DNA of 22,331 nt, taken from the NCBI GenBank assembly GCA_021802365.1, contig JAKAAJ010000012.1:1-22331 (forward strand), given 5' to 3'. Source of the DNA: Thermoplasmata archaeon (GTDB taxonomy: Archaea > Thermoplasmatota > Thermoplasmata > Thermoplasmatales > Thermoplasmataceae). The position numbers were made by a program, and so were the translations under genes. Below are positions 1 through 7,768 of the stretch, in pieces. Below the pieces are notes generated by a model. The model did not search any database. It was not told the origin of the DNA and was given only the letters and a program-made list of their open reading frames with translations. Within the stretch, counting starts at the first letter, position 1; each line of letters opens with the position of its first letter.

Positions 1-1059
1 GCGCCTGTCTACCTTTACGGAGTTGCTGAGGCACTGAACTTTGGTATTGGTTCCCTTTTTGCATACATAGGCGGGAGGGCCGGAGACAGGTATGGGCACC
101 GCAAAATTGCGATAATAGGAAATGCTCTGATACCCATCCTCTCATTCACAGCATTTACAAGGGATGCCGCAGGAGCCATTGCCATCAGATCGACTGGATG
201 GTGGATGAGGAATTTCAGAACCCCTTCCAGACGTGTAATGTTTGCGAATTCAGTGAGCAGCGAGAACAGAAGCAGAGGTTTTGGCCTTCTTCATGGGCTC
301 GATGTTGGTGGAGGGTTGATAGCCACCTTTATTCTCATTGTTCTAATTACAGAGAAAATTGAGATAAAAACCATATTTCTTGTTACCATTATCCCAATAA
401 CAATTTCCACCATTCTTCTTCTCTTTACATCCAAAGGGCTCAATTCAGCTAGAAGAGGTGTGGATTCCGGACAGAAGATGACTGCTGGAAACAGAAAGAC
501 ATTTCTTTCAATACTGCTTGCGACCTCACTTTTCGGATTCAGCTATTACAGTATGGGATATCCCATCATCACAATAATATCAAATACATCAAATCCGGTC
601 CTCGGAATTGGAAGTTATTCAGTATTCATGGGGCTGTCAGCTCTGGCTGGCTTCATTTACAGTTCCTTCGCCGCAAAGAGTGAAATCCGGTTTCTGGGCC
701 TGGCAGGATATCTGCTATCTGCAGCCGGATCCCTGGTATTTGTTCTGGTTCTGCATTTCAGCGAACCTTCAATTCTTCTGTACGCAGGAGTTGGAATAAT
801 AGCATTTGGTACTGGAGCAGTTGAAACGTTCGAACCAACAATCGTCTCCAGGATAAGTTCAGGCCTTGGTGCTGGTAGATCCATGGGGTGGCTGTCCTCC
901 AGCAGGAGCATAGGGCTATTCGCAGGGAATATAGTAATGGGGCTTCTTTATGTTGTCAGCTCCCAGTACTCCTATCTATATGCTTTTGCAGTTGCTGCTC
1001 TCTCCGCGGCAATCGTGCTTGCAGGCGGCAGAAACTACAGGGCGCCTGTCTCATCTTAG
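1..1059 (+). CDS. MFS transporter, 5'-truncated by the window edge
   Basis: The frame is open from the first base, so the gene begins outside the window; 352 residues are visible. Residues 24-35 of the visible part (GGRAGDRYGHRK) match MFS motif A, the loop between helices 2 and 3, which implies that only about 50-60 N-terminal residues are missing. Hydrophobic helices follow along the rest, with a basic loop near residues 66-79 (rich in Arg) and another near 150-165 separating the two halves. A start at the internal ATG at 205 would remove motif A and is unlikely. This is a multi-pass cytoplasmic-membrane carrier; the substrate cannot be read from the sequence. Its last 9 nt overlap the end of the convergent cyclase gene, so neither has room for a separate terminator. 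The fold is secure, the substrate unknown. Confidence 0.85.
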   Translation, partial: APVYLYGVAEALNFGIGSLFAYIGGRAGDRYGHRKIAIIGNALIPILSFTAFTRDAAGAIAIRSTGWWMRNFRTPSRRVMFANSVSSENRSRGFGLLHGLDVGGGLIATFILIVLITEKIEIKTIFLVTIIPITISTILLLFTSKGLNSARRGVDSGQKMTAGNRKTFLSILLATSLFGFSYYSMGYPIITIISNTSNPVLGIGSYSVFMGLSALAGFIYSSFAAKSEIRFLGLAGYLLSAAGSLVFVLVLHFSEPSILLYAGVGIIAFGTGAVETFEPTIVSRISSGLGAGRSMGWLSSSRSIGLFAGNIVMGLLYVVSSQYSYLYAFAVAALSAAIVLAGGRNYRAPVSS

Positions 1060-1647
1060 TATTGCCCTGCAGGGAGCCCCGTCCGTGTCAAGTTTCAATG
1101 GAAGGCAGAGGAGATCATAATCACCTGGAGAAACTCTCCTTAGATCTATGCCCTCAAGAATGGATGCGCCACTGCTTAGGATTATTTTGTGCACCTTCAT
1201 GCCTTTAGTTCCGAACTGCTCTATTGAAAGGTAATCAATGCCTACAAGGGCAACTCCTCGCTTAACAAGTTCTCTGGCTGCATCCTCTGCCACGTAGCAG
1301 AAATCCGTCTCAAATTTTCCTGTTTCATACAGTTCTGAATTTTTTGTTTTGAAAAGTATTCTCTTTTTGTGCCTGGATGGAAGGTCAGAGGCTTTCACAC
1401 TGTTCCCGGAAACTTCACATACAGTGCACTCCCCAATGAAATTCTCCAGAGGTACATGGGCTGATGTAACACCATCAGGCATTGCGTGGAAAGGGGCATC
1501 GAAATGCGTCCCGCTGTGTGTTTCCAGCAGAAGCCTTGTTATGTGCACCTGATCCCTGGGATGCGTCTTGTATTCGTAGCTTTCAAAACAGAGATCTCCA
1601 GGATATGTTATCAGATCTCTGCTCAGGTTCAGCGATATATCTATCAT
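1051..1647 (-). CDS. cyclase-family metal-dependent hydrolase (kynurenine formamidase-like)
   Basis: The protein has 198 residues, close to the usual length of about 200 for this family. The family's metal-binding signature HxGTHxDAPxH is intact: His44, His48, Asp50 and His54 (THSGTHFDAPFH). A second conserved block, GIDYLSIEQF, lies at residues 137-145. Known members hydrolyse N-formylkynurenine, isatin or related amides and lactams, or act as putative cyclases, using a divalent metal. No kynurenine or tryptophan genes are nearby, so the substrate is open. The ATG at 1647 lies 11 nt after the nob1 stop, with an AGGA just before it, so it is probably the last gene of a gltA-nob1-cyclase transcript. 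Its stop overlaps the converging MFS gene. Confidence 0.85.
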   Translation of the reverse strand: MIDISLNLSRDLITYPGDLCFESYEYKTHPRDQVHITRLLLETHSGTHFDAPFHAMPDGVTSAHVPLENFIGECTVCEVSGNSVKASDLPSRHKKRILFKTKNSELYETGKFETDFCYVAEDAARELVKRGVALVGIDYLSIEQFGTKGMKVHKIILSSGASILEGIDLRRVSPGDYDLLCLPLKLDTDGAPCRAILR

Positions 1648-1658
1648 ATCCTGTTAAA

Positions 1659-2159
1659 TCAAACATCGCTTATGGCTTTTCCCCTGCGCCTGGTTTCATG
1701 GCCGCATACAGGGCAAATCTGCACATCCGGATCATAATTCCTTCCGCACCCTGTGCAGGATGCTTTCCAGACGACTCTCTTCCTTATCTCCCTTGAATTG
1801 ACACCCTGGAACTTCACACCCAGGGAACTTGCTACATTCTGAATGCAGAAATCATTGGACAGAATTGTCCCCTTAACATCCAACGCAAGAGCAAGCACAT
1901 GAATGTCTGTACTGCTCATCTTATTCAGGTCACCCGTGGACCTGGCCTCTCCTGTAACAATATCCAGACTTTCCTTTGACGGGGAACGTACATGAAGAAT
2001 ATCCCCATAGAAATCCAACACCCGATGAAGCTCCCCCCGCTTTATCTCCTGAATCACCTCAGGAACAGTGAGAGTTTCCCCCATCTGGTGGGGGCTTACT
2101 CCGTTCAGTATTGCGGATGTATCCAGTACAAGTATTCCCTTGCCTTCAGTCTCTCTCAT
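1659..2159 (-). CDS. nob1: ribosome maturation endonuclease Nob1 (PIN domain plus zinc ribbon)
   Basis: This 166-residue protein has the two-part archaeal Nob1 architecture. The N-terminal PIN nuclease shows Asp13 (LVLDTSAIL), Glu38 (VIQEI), Asp85 (SSTDIHVLALA) and Asp103 (LSNDF), the four acidic metal ligands. A C-terminal zinc ribbon follows, with Cys135, Cys138, Cys149 and Cys152. Nob1 makes the 3'-end cut that matures 16S rRNA in the small-subunit precursor. The ATG at 2159 lies inside the last codons of citrate synthase (14-nt overlap), which suggests translational coupling; I see no Shine-Dalgarno before it. Another archaeal small-subunit factor, tsr3, lies elsewhere in the window. Identification is strong because both domains and all ligands are present. 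Confidence 0.9.
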   Translation of the reverse strand: MRETEGKGILVLDTSAILNGVSPHQMGETLTVPEVIQEIKRGELHRVLDFYGDILHVRSPSKESLDIVTGEARSTGDLNKMSSTDIHVLALALDVKGTILSNDFCIQNVASSLGVKFQGVNSREIRKRVVWKASCTGCGRNYDPDVQICPVCGHETRRRGKAISDV

Positions 2160-3300
2160 TTATAGGCACATATTTGAGAAGCTCTTTGGTACCACCGTAA
2201 AGGGCCTTTGGCCTGAAGAGCCTGTTGTCCCTGACATATTCAAGGGACCTTGCAACCCAACCGGAGATCCTTCCCACTGCAAAGATCGGAGTGAATACCT
2301 CCCTGCTGAACCCTATGGAGCTGTAAAGCATCCCGGAGTAGAAATCAACATTGGGGAAAATTCCCTTGTTTCCAAGTTTCGATATCATCACTTCCTCTAT
2401 TTTATTGGCAGTATGGAAAAGTTCTTCTTTACCGTTCATGGAGGTTACCTCATGGGCATACTCCTTCAGGATCTTTGCCCTTGGATCATAGACTTTGTAA
2501 ACTCTGTGGCCGAACCCCATAATCTTTTCCTTGTTCTCGATCATTTTTCCGATAACCTTATCGGCATTCTCTGGTGAGCCAACCTTTTCGATAAGTGCCA
2601 GTGCCCTTTCATTTGCCCCACCATGGAGCGGACCCTTCAGAGCTGATATTGCCGACGTAACTGCGGAGTACATATCAGAAAGTGTCGAGATAGTAAGCAT
2701 GCAGGCAAAGGTGGAGGCGTTCATCCCATGATCTGCATGAAGTATCAGCGCCGTATCAAGCATCTTTGATTCCACATCAGATGGTTTCCTTCCCATAGCC
2801 TGATGGAAAAAGAAGTCAGAATATGTGAGATCATGGTCTGGCTTCACAATTTCTTCTCCCCTGTAGACCCTGTTGATTGCACCAACTATTGTTGGCATTT
2901 TAGCAATAAGCTCGATTCCAAGGTCATGCTGTTCATCCAGATTGGGCTCCACGGTTCTTGAATCCTTAGCACCGATGTATGAAACAACTGTCCTCAGGGT
3001 TGACATGGGGTGTGCGCTTTTGCCTATCTCCTTGATCAGGCTGTACGTATCGGGTTTGAGAGTCCTCAGCTCCTTGAGCTTCCTGTCATAATCGCGATAT
3101 TCTTTTTCATTAGGGAGATGGCCATTGACAAGAAGGTAGGAAACCTCCTCATAATTTGATTTTCCAGCCAGTTCAGAAATCTCATAACCTCTGTAAACAA
3201 GCCTTCCGGCCTGTCCATCAACATATCCGATCTTTGTCTCTGCCGCAATTACTCCTTCAAGTCCACGTGAAAATTCAGGTTTATCATTAGTTTCGGGCAT
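2146..3300 (-). CDS. gltA: citrate synthase
   Basis: The product of 384 residues has the length of the compact archaeal and Gram-positive-type citrate synthases. It condenses oxaloacetate with acetyl-CoA at the entry of the citric acid cycle. Visible active-site elements are His191 (ADHGMN), His226 (GPLHGGAN, catalytic), His265 (GFGHRVYKxxDPRA, substrate binding) and Asp319 (NVDFYSG, catalytic base). The C-terminus, KYVPINERD, resembles the tail of the Thermoplasma enzyme. Sequence alone cannot exclude 2-methylcitrate synthase activity, since the two overlap in this subgroup. The ATG at 3300 is fixed by an adjacent GGTGATC. It has its own TATA box and appears to lead a transcript with nob1 and the cyclase gene. 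Confidence 0.93.
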   Translation of the reverse strand: MPETNDKPEFSRGLEGVIAAETKIGYVDGQAGRLVYRGYEISELAGKSNYEEVSYLLVNGHLPNEKEYRDYDRKLKELRTLKPDTYSLIKEIGKSAHPMSTLRTVVSYIGAKDSRTVEPNLDEQHDLGIELIAKMPTIVGAINRVYRGEEIVKPDHDLTYSDFFFHQAMGRKPSDVESKMLDTALILHADHGMNASTFACMLTISTLSDMYSAVTSAISALKGPLHGGANERALALIEKVGSPENADKVIGKMIENKEKIMGFGHRVYKVYDPRAKILKEYAHEVTSMNGKEELFHTANKIEEVMISKLGNKGIFPNVDFYSGMLYSSIGFSREVFTPIFAVGRISGWVARSLEYVRDNRLFRPKALYGGTKELLKYVPINERD

Positions 3301-3302
3301 AA

Positions 3303-3349
3303 GATCACCAGTGGAGGGTTATCGGTACAACGTTAATTAAGGTTTATAA
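3303..3349 (-). promoter_or_regulatory. gltA promoter and Shine-Dalgarno
   Basis: On the minus strand TTATAAA at 3349-3343 fits an archaeal TATA box, which places transcription start near 3320 and gives a leader of about 20 nt. GGTGATC at 3309-3303 matches the complement of the 16S rRNA 3' end and lies 2 nt before the ATG. A second AT-rich element (TATATTTAAA, 3370-3361) is a weaker alternative TATA box. The start site itself is inferred. Confidence 0.55.
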
Positions 3350-3394
3350 TAGTAGATTGTTTTAAATATATTTGAATTAGAATTCAGAGCCACG

Positions 3395-3709
3395 TCAGAT
3401 AAATTTCCTTGCACGGATAAGGTTTAACTTGATGTGGCCAAGTATGCCATGTATCTCCTTCCCCATTGACACCAGTTCACCTTTTCCCTCAAAGACCTCA
3501 ACAGTCAACCCTATGTGGAAAAGCAGGGTGGCAACATGCCTCAGTGTTGATAGCTTCTTCAACCCATGTGGTGCCTTTCCAGAAAGATGTTTAACATAGT
3601 CCGTATCCTTGAGGTTAACAGTAACAGTTTTGCCGGAGAAGTCCACCCTTGCGATGTCACTCCTGTTAAGCTTTATATTTACGGTACCTTGAATCTGGGG
3701 TAAGGCCAT
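3395..3709 (-). CDS. small conserved-looking protein of unknown function
   Basis: I do not recognise the family. From the ATG at 3709 the product has 104 residues, is basic and has no membrane segment or cysteine cluster. The first half is beta-like (GTVNIKL, GKTVTVNL). The second half looks helical and ends with a repeated small-residue pattern (LVSMGKEIHGILGHIKL). Earlier in-frame ATGs at 3742 and 3775 are possible, giving 115 or 126 residues, but they overlap the preceding small gene by 20 or 53 nt. The ATG at 3709 leaves 13 nt between the genes and has a weak GGA before it, so I prefer it. The gene is almost certainly co-transcribed with the 58-residue gene upstream. It may need that partner to fold or act, but that is inference. 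Confidence 0.6.
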   Translation of the reverse strand: MALPQIQGTVNIKLNRSDIARVDFSGKTVTVNLKDTDYVKHLSGKAPHGLKKLSTLRHVATLLFHIGLTVEVFEGKGELVSMGKEIHGILGHIKLNLIRARKFI

Positions 3710-3722
3710 TTCCAATTTTCCC

Positions 3723-3899
3723 TTACTTGGATGTTCGGTCATGTATCGGTCTTGCTGTGACGCTGACTGTTCCATTCACAACTACAGAGGCGTTCATTCC
3801 AGGCATCTTTATGCTCAAGTCTGAGAATACGAATTCTGCTGTGCTCTTTGTCCCTTCTATTACTTTCACAAAACTTTCGACAATTGATTCCTCGTCCAT
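3723..3899 (-). CDS. 58-residue protein of unknown function
   Basis: This short reading frame starts MDEESIVESFVKV and ends with ARPIHDRTSK before a TAA. It has an amphipathic N-terminal helix and then a beta-like stretch (MNASVVVNGTVSVTARP). The case for a real gene is its promoter: a TATA-like GTTTAAAT about 26 nt before the ATG, the spacing expected for a leaderless archaeal mRNA, and a second gene of unknown function immediately downstream. The C-terminal 'GTVSVTAR' resembles 'GTVNIKLNR' near the start of the downstream protein, so the two may be related. No family recognised. Confidence 0.55.
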   Translation of the reverse strand: MDEESIVESFVKVIEGTKSTAEFVFSDLSIKMPGMNASVVVNGTVSVTARPIHDRTSK

Positions 3900-3920
3900 A
3901 TATAATCAGTTGATGAAACT

Positions 3921-3928
3921 ATTTAAAC
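3921..3928 (-). promoter_or_regulatory. TATA box, leaderless promoter of the 58-residue gene
   Basis: GTTTAAAT on the minus strand is centred about 26 nt from the ATG at 3899. Transcription would start at or next to the start codon. No Shine-Dalgarno is present, which agrees with a leaderless message. Confidence 0.45.
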
Positions 3929-3957
3929 AATTCTAAACTTAGCCTGAATTCGCCATT

Positions 3958-4704
3958 TTAGATGAAATTGACCAGCATACCGGCAATAAAACCAGAGAAA
4001 AGAGACACATAGATGAACTGGCGCATTCTTCTTCCAGATCCTGATAAGATTACTCGGAGCATTGGGAGAATAACATATATGATGGCGCCAATGGCAAGAC
4101 CATCGAAAAGTAGATCAAGGGATGGTGAATTGAAATAGTATCCGACGCCCCCACCCACTATGGTCGGTATTCCGCCTATAAGAAAGAAGAAAGGGACAAG
4201 CCTCCTGCCTGAAGATGTACTGCCCATGAATGGAGACCCTATTGGAAATCCTTCTGTTATGTTCTGAAGTATGAACCCTGCAAAAACTACAAGTGCCACT
4301 CCAGTGAGGCCAATGCTGAAGGCCTGTGAGCCAAATACCATCCCCTCTGTAAGATTTTGCAGCCCTATTCCTATTGAAATGAGAAGAGAGAGATGCATGG
4401 CCCTGATCTCGCCAGAAGATCTGAATTCAAATGCAAACAGGAGAAAGAACCCTGCTGCAACTGAAAACACAAATATCACATCATAGGACAGATCTGTGCC
4501 ATATCCTAAAAAGGAACTGTTATACAGAGTGGAAGAAGCGGTCTGGAAAATGTCCGCTATGAGAAAAATAAGAATTCCTGCTGCGAATGCAGTCAGAAGG
4601 GATGAACTTTCCTTTGTTATGGACCTTGACATTACCAAGGGATATGAAATAAGAATTGATAGCCCCATTATTGCAGACAGAAGCAGTACAGGTCCAATTT
4701 CCAT
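3958..4704 (-). CDS. ZIP/GufA-family metal transporter, divergent
   Basis: This 248-residue membrane protein has about eight hydrophobic segments, the ZIP topology. The two metal-binding helices are recognisable. Residues 111-121 (IGIGLQNLTEG) correspond to helix 4 and residues 143-152 (GFILQNITEG) to helix 5, whose 'QNxxEG' form is usual in the GufA branch. The helix 4 histidine of the normal 'HNxxEG' is glutamine here (Gln116), and only one histidine, His104, is visible anywhere. ZIP proteins bring Zn, Fe, Mn or similar divalent metals into the cytosol; metal preference here may differ. A palindrome resembling a DtxR/MntR-type operator lies just before the start, which supports a metal role. 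The ATG at 4704 has no Shine-Dalgarno and fits a leaderless start. Confidence 0.7.
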   Translation of the reverse strand: MEIGPVLLLSAIMGLSILISYPLVMSRSITKESSSLLTAFAAGILIFLIADIFQTASSTLYNSSFLGYGTDLSYDVIFVFSVAAGFFLLFAFEFRSSGEIRAMHLSLLISIGIGLQNLTEGMVFGSQAFSIGLTGVALVVFAGFILQNITEGFPIGSPFMGSTSSGRRLVPFFFLIGGIPTIVGGGVGYYFNSPSLDLLFDGLAIGAIIYVILPMLRVILSGSGRRMRQFIYVSLFSGFIAGMLVNFI

Positions 4705-4711
4705 TTATAGA

Positions 4712-4729
4712 AATTAGGTAGACCTAATT
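4712..4729. promoter_or_regulatory. DtxR-like operator overlapping the ZIP gene promoter
   Basis: The sequence aattaggtagacctaatt is a perfect inverted repeat of 8 nt arms (AATTAGGT/ACCTAATT) around 2 nt. It overlaps a minus-strand TATA-like TTTAATTA (4732-4725) that lies about 24-26 nt before the ATG at 4704. TTAGG...CCTAA arms resemble sites of the DtxR/IdeR/MDR1 family of metal-dependent repressors. Binding here would block TBP/TFB. The symmetry is seen directly; the regulator is inferred. Confidence 0.55.
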
Positions 4730-4767
4730 AAATGTTTGTAAAAAACTAATTTGTAAAGATTCCTGTC

Positions 4768-7728
4768 CTATTTTCTGGATATGAAGACAACAGCAATTAT
4801 TGCTATCAGGGCCAGAGCTGCAAGAACGTATGCTAGCTCCAGTTTCCCACTCAGAACCTGCTCCCTGGTAAAGTATACATGAATACTGACATTGCTCCCG
4901 TTAACAACGAAAGTTCCAGTATACGTTGGGCTATATCCCAGAACCTTGTAAACGGAGAAATTGTATGTCCCATTTGGAAATTCAAGCAACAGGCTCGACT
5001 GATTTGTGGAATAGAGATATTCACCCTGGGCAATGCTCCAGTTGGTTCCATCAGGAAGCCCTGACTCAGTTATGTTTACTGAATAACCATATGTGAATTT
5101 AACATTGAATGTCTTGTTAACTCCTGCAGTATTCATGTTGAGGAGGAGGAATGAAGGGACATAGTTCTTTGAGTAGTTCAACTGGAAGCTGTATTCTCCA
5201 CCAAGAGAGATGAAGTCTATTGTTGTATTGTTAGAATACAGTGTAGTAGTCCGATTTGAAACTGACCATTCCTGCCCTGACGGAAGGCCTGATTCCACGA
5301 ATTTTATGGAAAAAGTCCCAAGCGTAAAGTTTACCTCTCTCTGAACTGGGGACCCTGAAACTGTCAGGGAGGACCCTTTTGCCACATAGTTTCCATCTGC
5401 TGCTATTGCCCTGTAGTTATATACGCCATCAGGGATAACTGCATAAGCAACACCACCAGAATCTGTATCTGTAAATGTTGTCTCGAACTTCAGGACACTG
5501 TTGTTCAGATAAACTGTAAAGCTGTCAATACCTCCTGTCAAGGGGTTAACATGCGGAAGCCCGGAAGATGTGAATTGAACTCTAAATCCAGCAACAAAGA
5601 CCACATTTATTGTAACATTTTTGTTTTTGATCAGCCGATACCCATACTGTGGATCTGGGGAATAGTTTCCGGAATAGCCTATGAAATAGCTCTGGTTTCC
5701 GTTTGTGAGATTGAACTCTATCGATGAGCCAATACTGCTCCTTGTGACTCCCCCAACTGTTACATTCCATTCCTGCCCTGACGGGAGACCTGTTTCGTTG
5801 AAATAGAGGTGGTATGTTTTGAAGACAGAATCCTGGGCGAATGCATAGGCATTTATGCTTCCCATGCCTGCGACAAGGCTGTAGCCATGACCAGCGCTGT
5901 AAAGGGCGTTCGAGCCATATATTATGTTGTAAAACGGATTAGGGTTGTTCAGTAGAGATCTGTTTGATGAGTTGGTGTACTCATCGTTGCCTATCTTGTA
6001 TATTGTAGGATCAAGGAACCCCAAATCCTTTTTCCCATGGTTCTGCAAGTACTCGTTTATTGTTGCAACTATTCCAGCAGCCACCGGTGATGACACACTG
6101 GTCCCAGCAAGAATGAAAAGGCCACTTTTTCCAGTTGAGTTTGTCAGATATACAAGTGTATTATTTCCTACATCAGCAATATCCGGAACGCCGCGCCCGG
6201 CCCCCTGAATCAGATTGTTTGCGATTGAGTCATTCTGCCACACAGGCTCTGTGTAATAATCGCTGATCCCGCTGGAAGTGCCTATTGGATTTCCTCCAGT
6301 ATACGATGGGGTTTCATACCACACCGTTTGATTTTCTATCTGCTCATTCTTTTGGTTAATTATAAGTGTGGTTCCGCCCACAGCAGTAATTCCGTAATCG
6401 TTATAGGCAAGGCTTGAAGGGAACTGCACAAATGTTCCTGGATATGGGTTGGAACTGGAGACGAATTTGGGGCTGTTTGCATTATCGCCTGAGTCTCCAC
6501 TGCTTGCAAGAACTGTTATGCCTCTTGCCTGAGCCTCCTGCAATATACCGTTCCAGGTGGAATTGACATAGTCAGATGTTCCAAATGACATTGACACTAC
6601 AGAAACATTTCCAAGGCCAGATGAACTCGTGTTGGATATAACAGTATTAAGGGCATCGGCAATCTCCGCAAGGCTGCTAGTTTTGCTGTAAACATTGTAT
6701 ACATGGGCACCTGGAGCCAGGCTGCCTGCCATTTCCAGATCAAGTGTATTCTCCGTTACTGCTCCTGATGTATCCTTGCTTGCCGAACTTGATGGCGAAG
6801 GGGCGCCGTCCACTGGAACTGGAGTTATTACCGGCTTTGGCTCAAAGGAGGGAAATGAGGTGGAGTTATTGAAATATTTCTGTAAATCAGATGGATCATA
6901 AGGGCCAACATAATGAGTGCCTGATGATGTATTGTATGATCCAGTCCATAGTATAGTTGCTATGCTTACATTTGAGTCATATGACGAGGTAAACAGGCCG
7001 GTCTCATTATATGCCACCTGATAATCTGAACCGTAGCTGTATTCCACACCAGTCTTACTAAGTATGGGGGAGGGAAAGGAACTGCCGGTTACACCATATG
7101 ATGATGAACCCAGCATATTAAGAGTCAGGGGTGCATCAACTGCAACAGAAGCAGAGGTCAGGCCAGTTACTCCTGTGATGTTTTCTGCGGCCCATTCAGG
7201 TATTTCCGGATTCTTATCAGGCCCGAAGGATGAAGTGCCATTGAGAGACATTATTCCTGTGTTGAAAGCAGCCGAAAAATCTTTAGATGAACCGCTCATA
7301 GATAAGATCAGCCTGTTGGGGAACTTTGTGAAATTGGTGACCCCATAGCTTTTGAAATAATTGACCAGGCCCTGATAATAGGATTCACTGGGCGCATAAA
7401 GCCTGTCGAATGTACTGGCAGATATATAATGATGATACTGTGTACTGGATGGATTTGAGAGGTTTAAGAGAAAAGAGGAGAGCTGGGACTCATTAGCAGG
7501 GGAAAGGGAGACTGAAACCTCCATGTTGAATGATTTTGCAGATCCGTTATTCAGTATGTTTCCAGAGAACGGAACTGGTGCAAGGCTTACATCCAGCTGG
7601 TGAATGGGTGAGGCAGATATGCGGTCTCCGGAATCGTGAGGATTATATGAAACAGCAATTGATGCTGAGGAAGCAACAAATGAAATAACAAGGATCAGGG
7701 ATAACATTGCCCTGAATTTTTTTGACAT
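4768..7728 (-). CDS. membrane-anchored S53 (kumamolisin/sedolisin-type) acid protease
   Basis: The precursor has 986 residues. A signal peptide covers residues 1-28 or so. A pro-kumamolisin activation domain spans about 45-200. The S53 catalytic domain, about 230-635, has Glu326 and Asp330 (ENTLD), the oxyanion Asp412 (ASSGDSGD) and the nucleophile Ser544 (AGTSVSSP). A C-terminal glycine-rich region near 613-630 (GHGYSLVAGMGSINAYAFA) fits the calcium site. Four beta-rich modules follow, starting near 638, 714, 805 and 881, three carrying E(T/S)GLPxGxxW. Residues 965-983 form a membrane anchor followed by RK. Many NxS/T sites suggest glycosylation. The enzyme should digest proteins outside the cell at low pH while tethered to the surface. 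It lies 40 nt downstream of the ligase-like gene and could share its transcript or use its own promoter. Confidence 0.92.
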   Translation of the reverse strand: MSKKFRAMLSLILVISFVASSASIAVSYNPHDSGDRISASPIHQLDVSLAPVPFSGNILNNGSAKSFNMEVSVSLSPANESQLSSFLLNLSNPSSTQYHHYISASTFDRLYAPSESYYQGLVNYFKSYGVTNFTKFPNRLILSMSGSSKDFSAAFNTGIMSLNGTSSFGPDKNPEIPEWAAENITGVTGLTSASVAVDAPLTLNMLGSSSYGVTGSSFPSPILSKTGVEYSYGSDYQVAYNETGLFTSSYDSNVSIATILWTGSYNTSSGTHYVGPYDPSDLQKYFNNSTSFPSFEPKPVITPVPVDGAPSPSSSASKDTSGAVTENTLDLEMAGSLAPGAHVYNVYSKTSSLAEIADALNTVISNTSSSGLGNVSVVSMSFGTSDYVNSTWNGILQEAQARGITVLASSGDSGDNANSPKFVSSSNPYPGTFVQFPSSLAYNDYGITAVGGTTLIINQKNEQIENQTVWYETPSYTGGNPIGTSSGISDYYTEPVWQNDSIANNLIQGAGRGVPDIADVGNNTLVYLTNSTGKSGLFILAGTSVSSPVAAGIVATINEYLQNHGKKDLGFLDPTIYKIGNDEYTNSSNRSLLNNPNPFYNIIYGSNALYSAGHGYSLVAGMGSINAYAFAQDSVFKTYHLYFNETGLPSGQEWNVTVGGVTRSSIGSSIEFNLTNGNQSYFIGYSGNYSPDPQYGYRLIKNKNVTINVVFVAGFRVQFTSSGLPHVNPLTGGIDSFTVYLNNSVLKFETTFTDTDSGGVAYAVIPDGVYNYRAIAADGNYVAKGSSLTVSGSPVQREVNFTLGTFSIKFVESGLPSGQEWSVSNRTTTLYSNNTTIDFISLGGEYSFQLNYSKNYVPSFLLLNMNTAGVNKTFNVKFTYGYSVNITESGLPDGTNWSIAQGEYLYSTNQSSLLLEFPNGTYNFSVYKVLGYSPTYTGTFVVNGSNVSIHVYFTREQVLSGKLELAYVLAALALIAIIAVVFISRK
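5266..5784. repeat. in-frame duplicated module inside the S53 protease gene
   Basis: The 18-nt string ccattcctgccctgacgg occurs at 5266-5283 and again at 5767-5784, exactly 501 nt apart, so in frame. It encodes the GLPSGQEW core of two C-terminal modules. The neighbouring bases diverge, so the shared core reflects either a fairly recent module duplication or strong constraint. A related but more diverged copy (GLPDGTNW) lies closer to the C-terminus. Confidence 0.7.
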
Positions 7729-7768
7729 CTCTAATTGGAAGTAAGACCTACTATGAAAATATTGCCCA

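Noticed and set aside
205..1059. The MFS gene starting at the internal ATG at 205
   Set aside because: The frame is open to the window edge and the upstream codons encode MFS motif A, so the true start is outside the window.
7741..7752. A TAGGTCTTAC string before the protease gene as a second metal operator
   Set aside because: It resembles only one arm of the ZIP operator and has no symmetrical partner.
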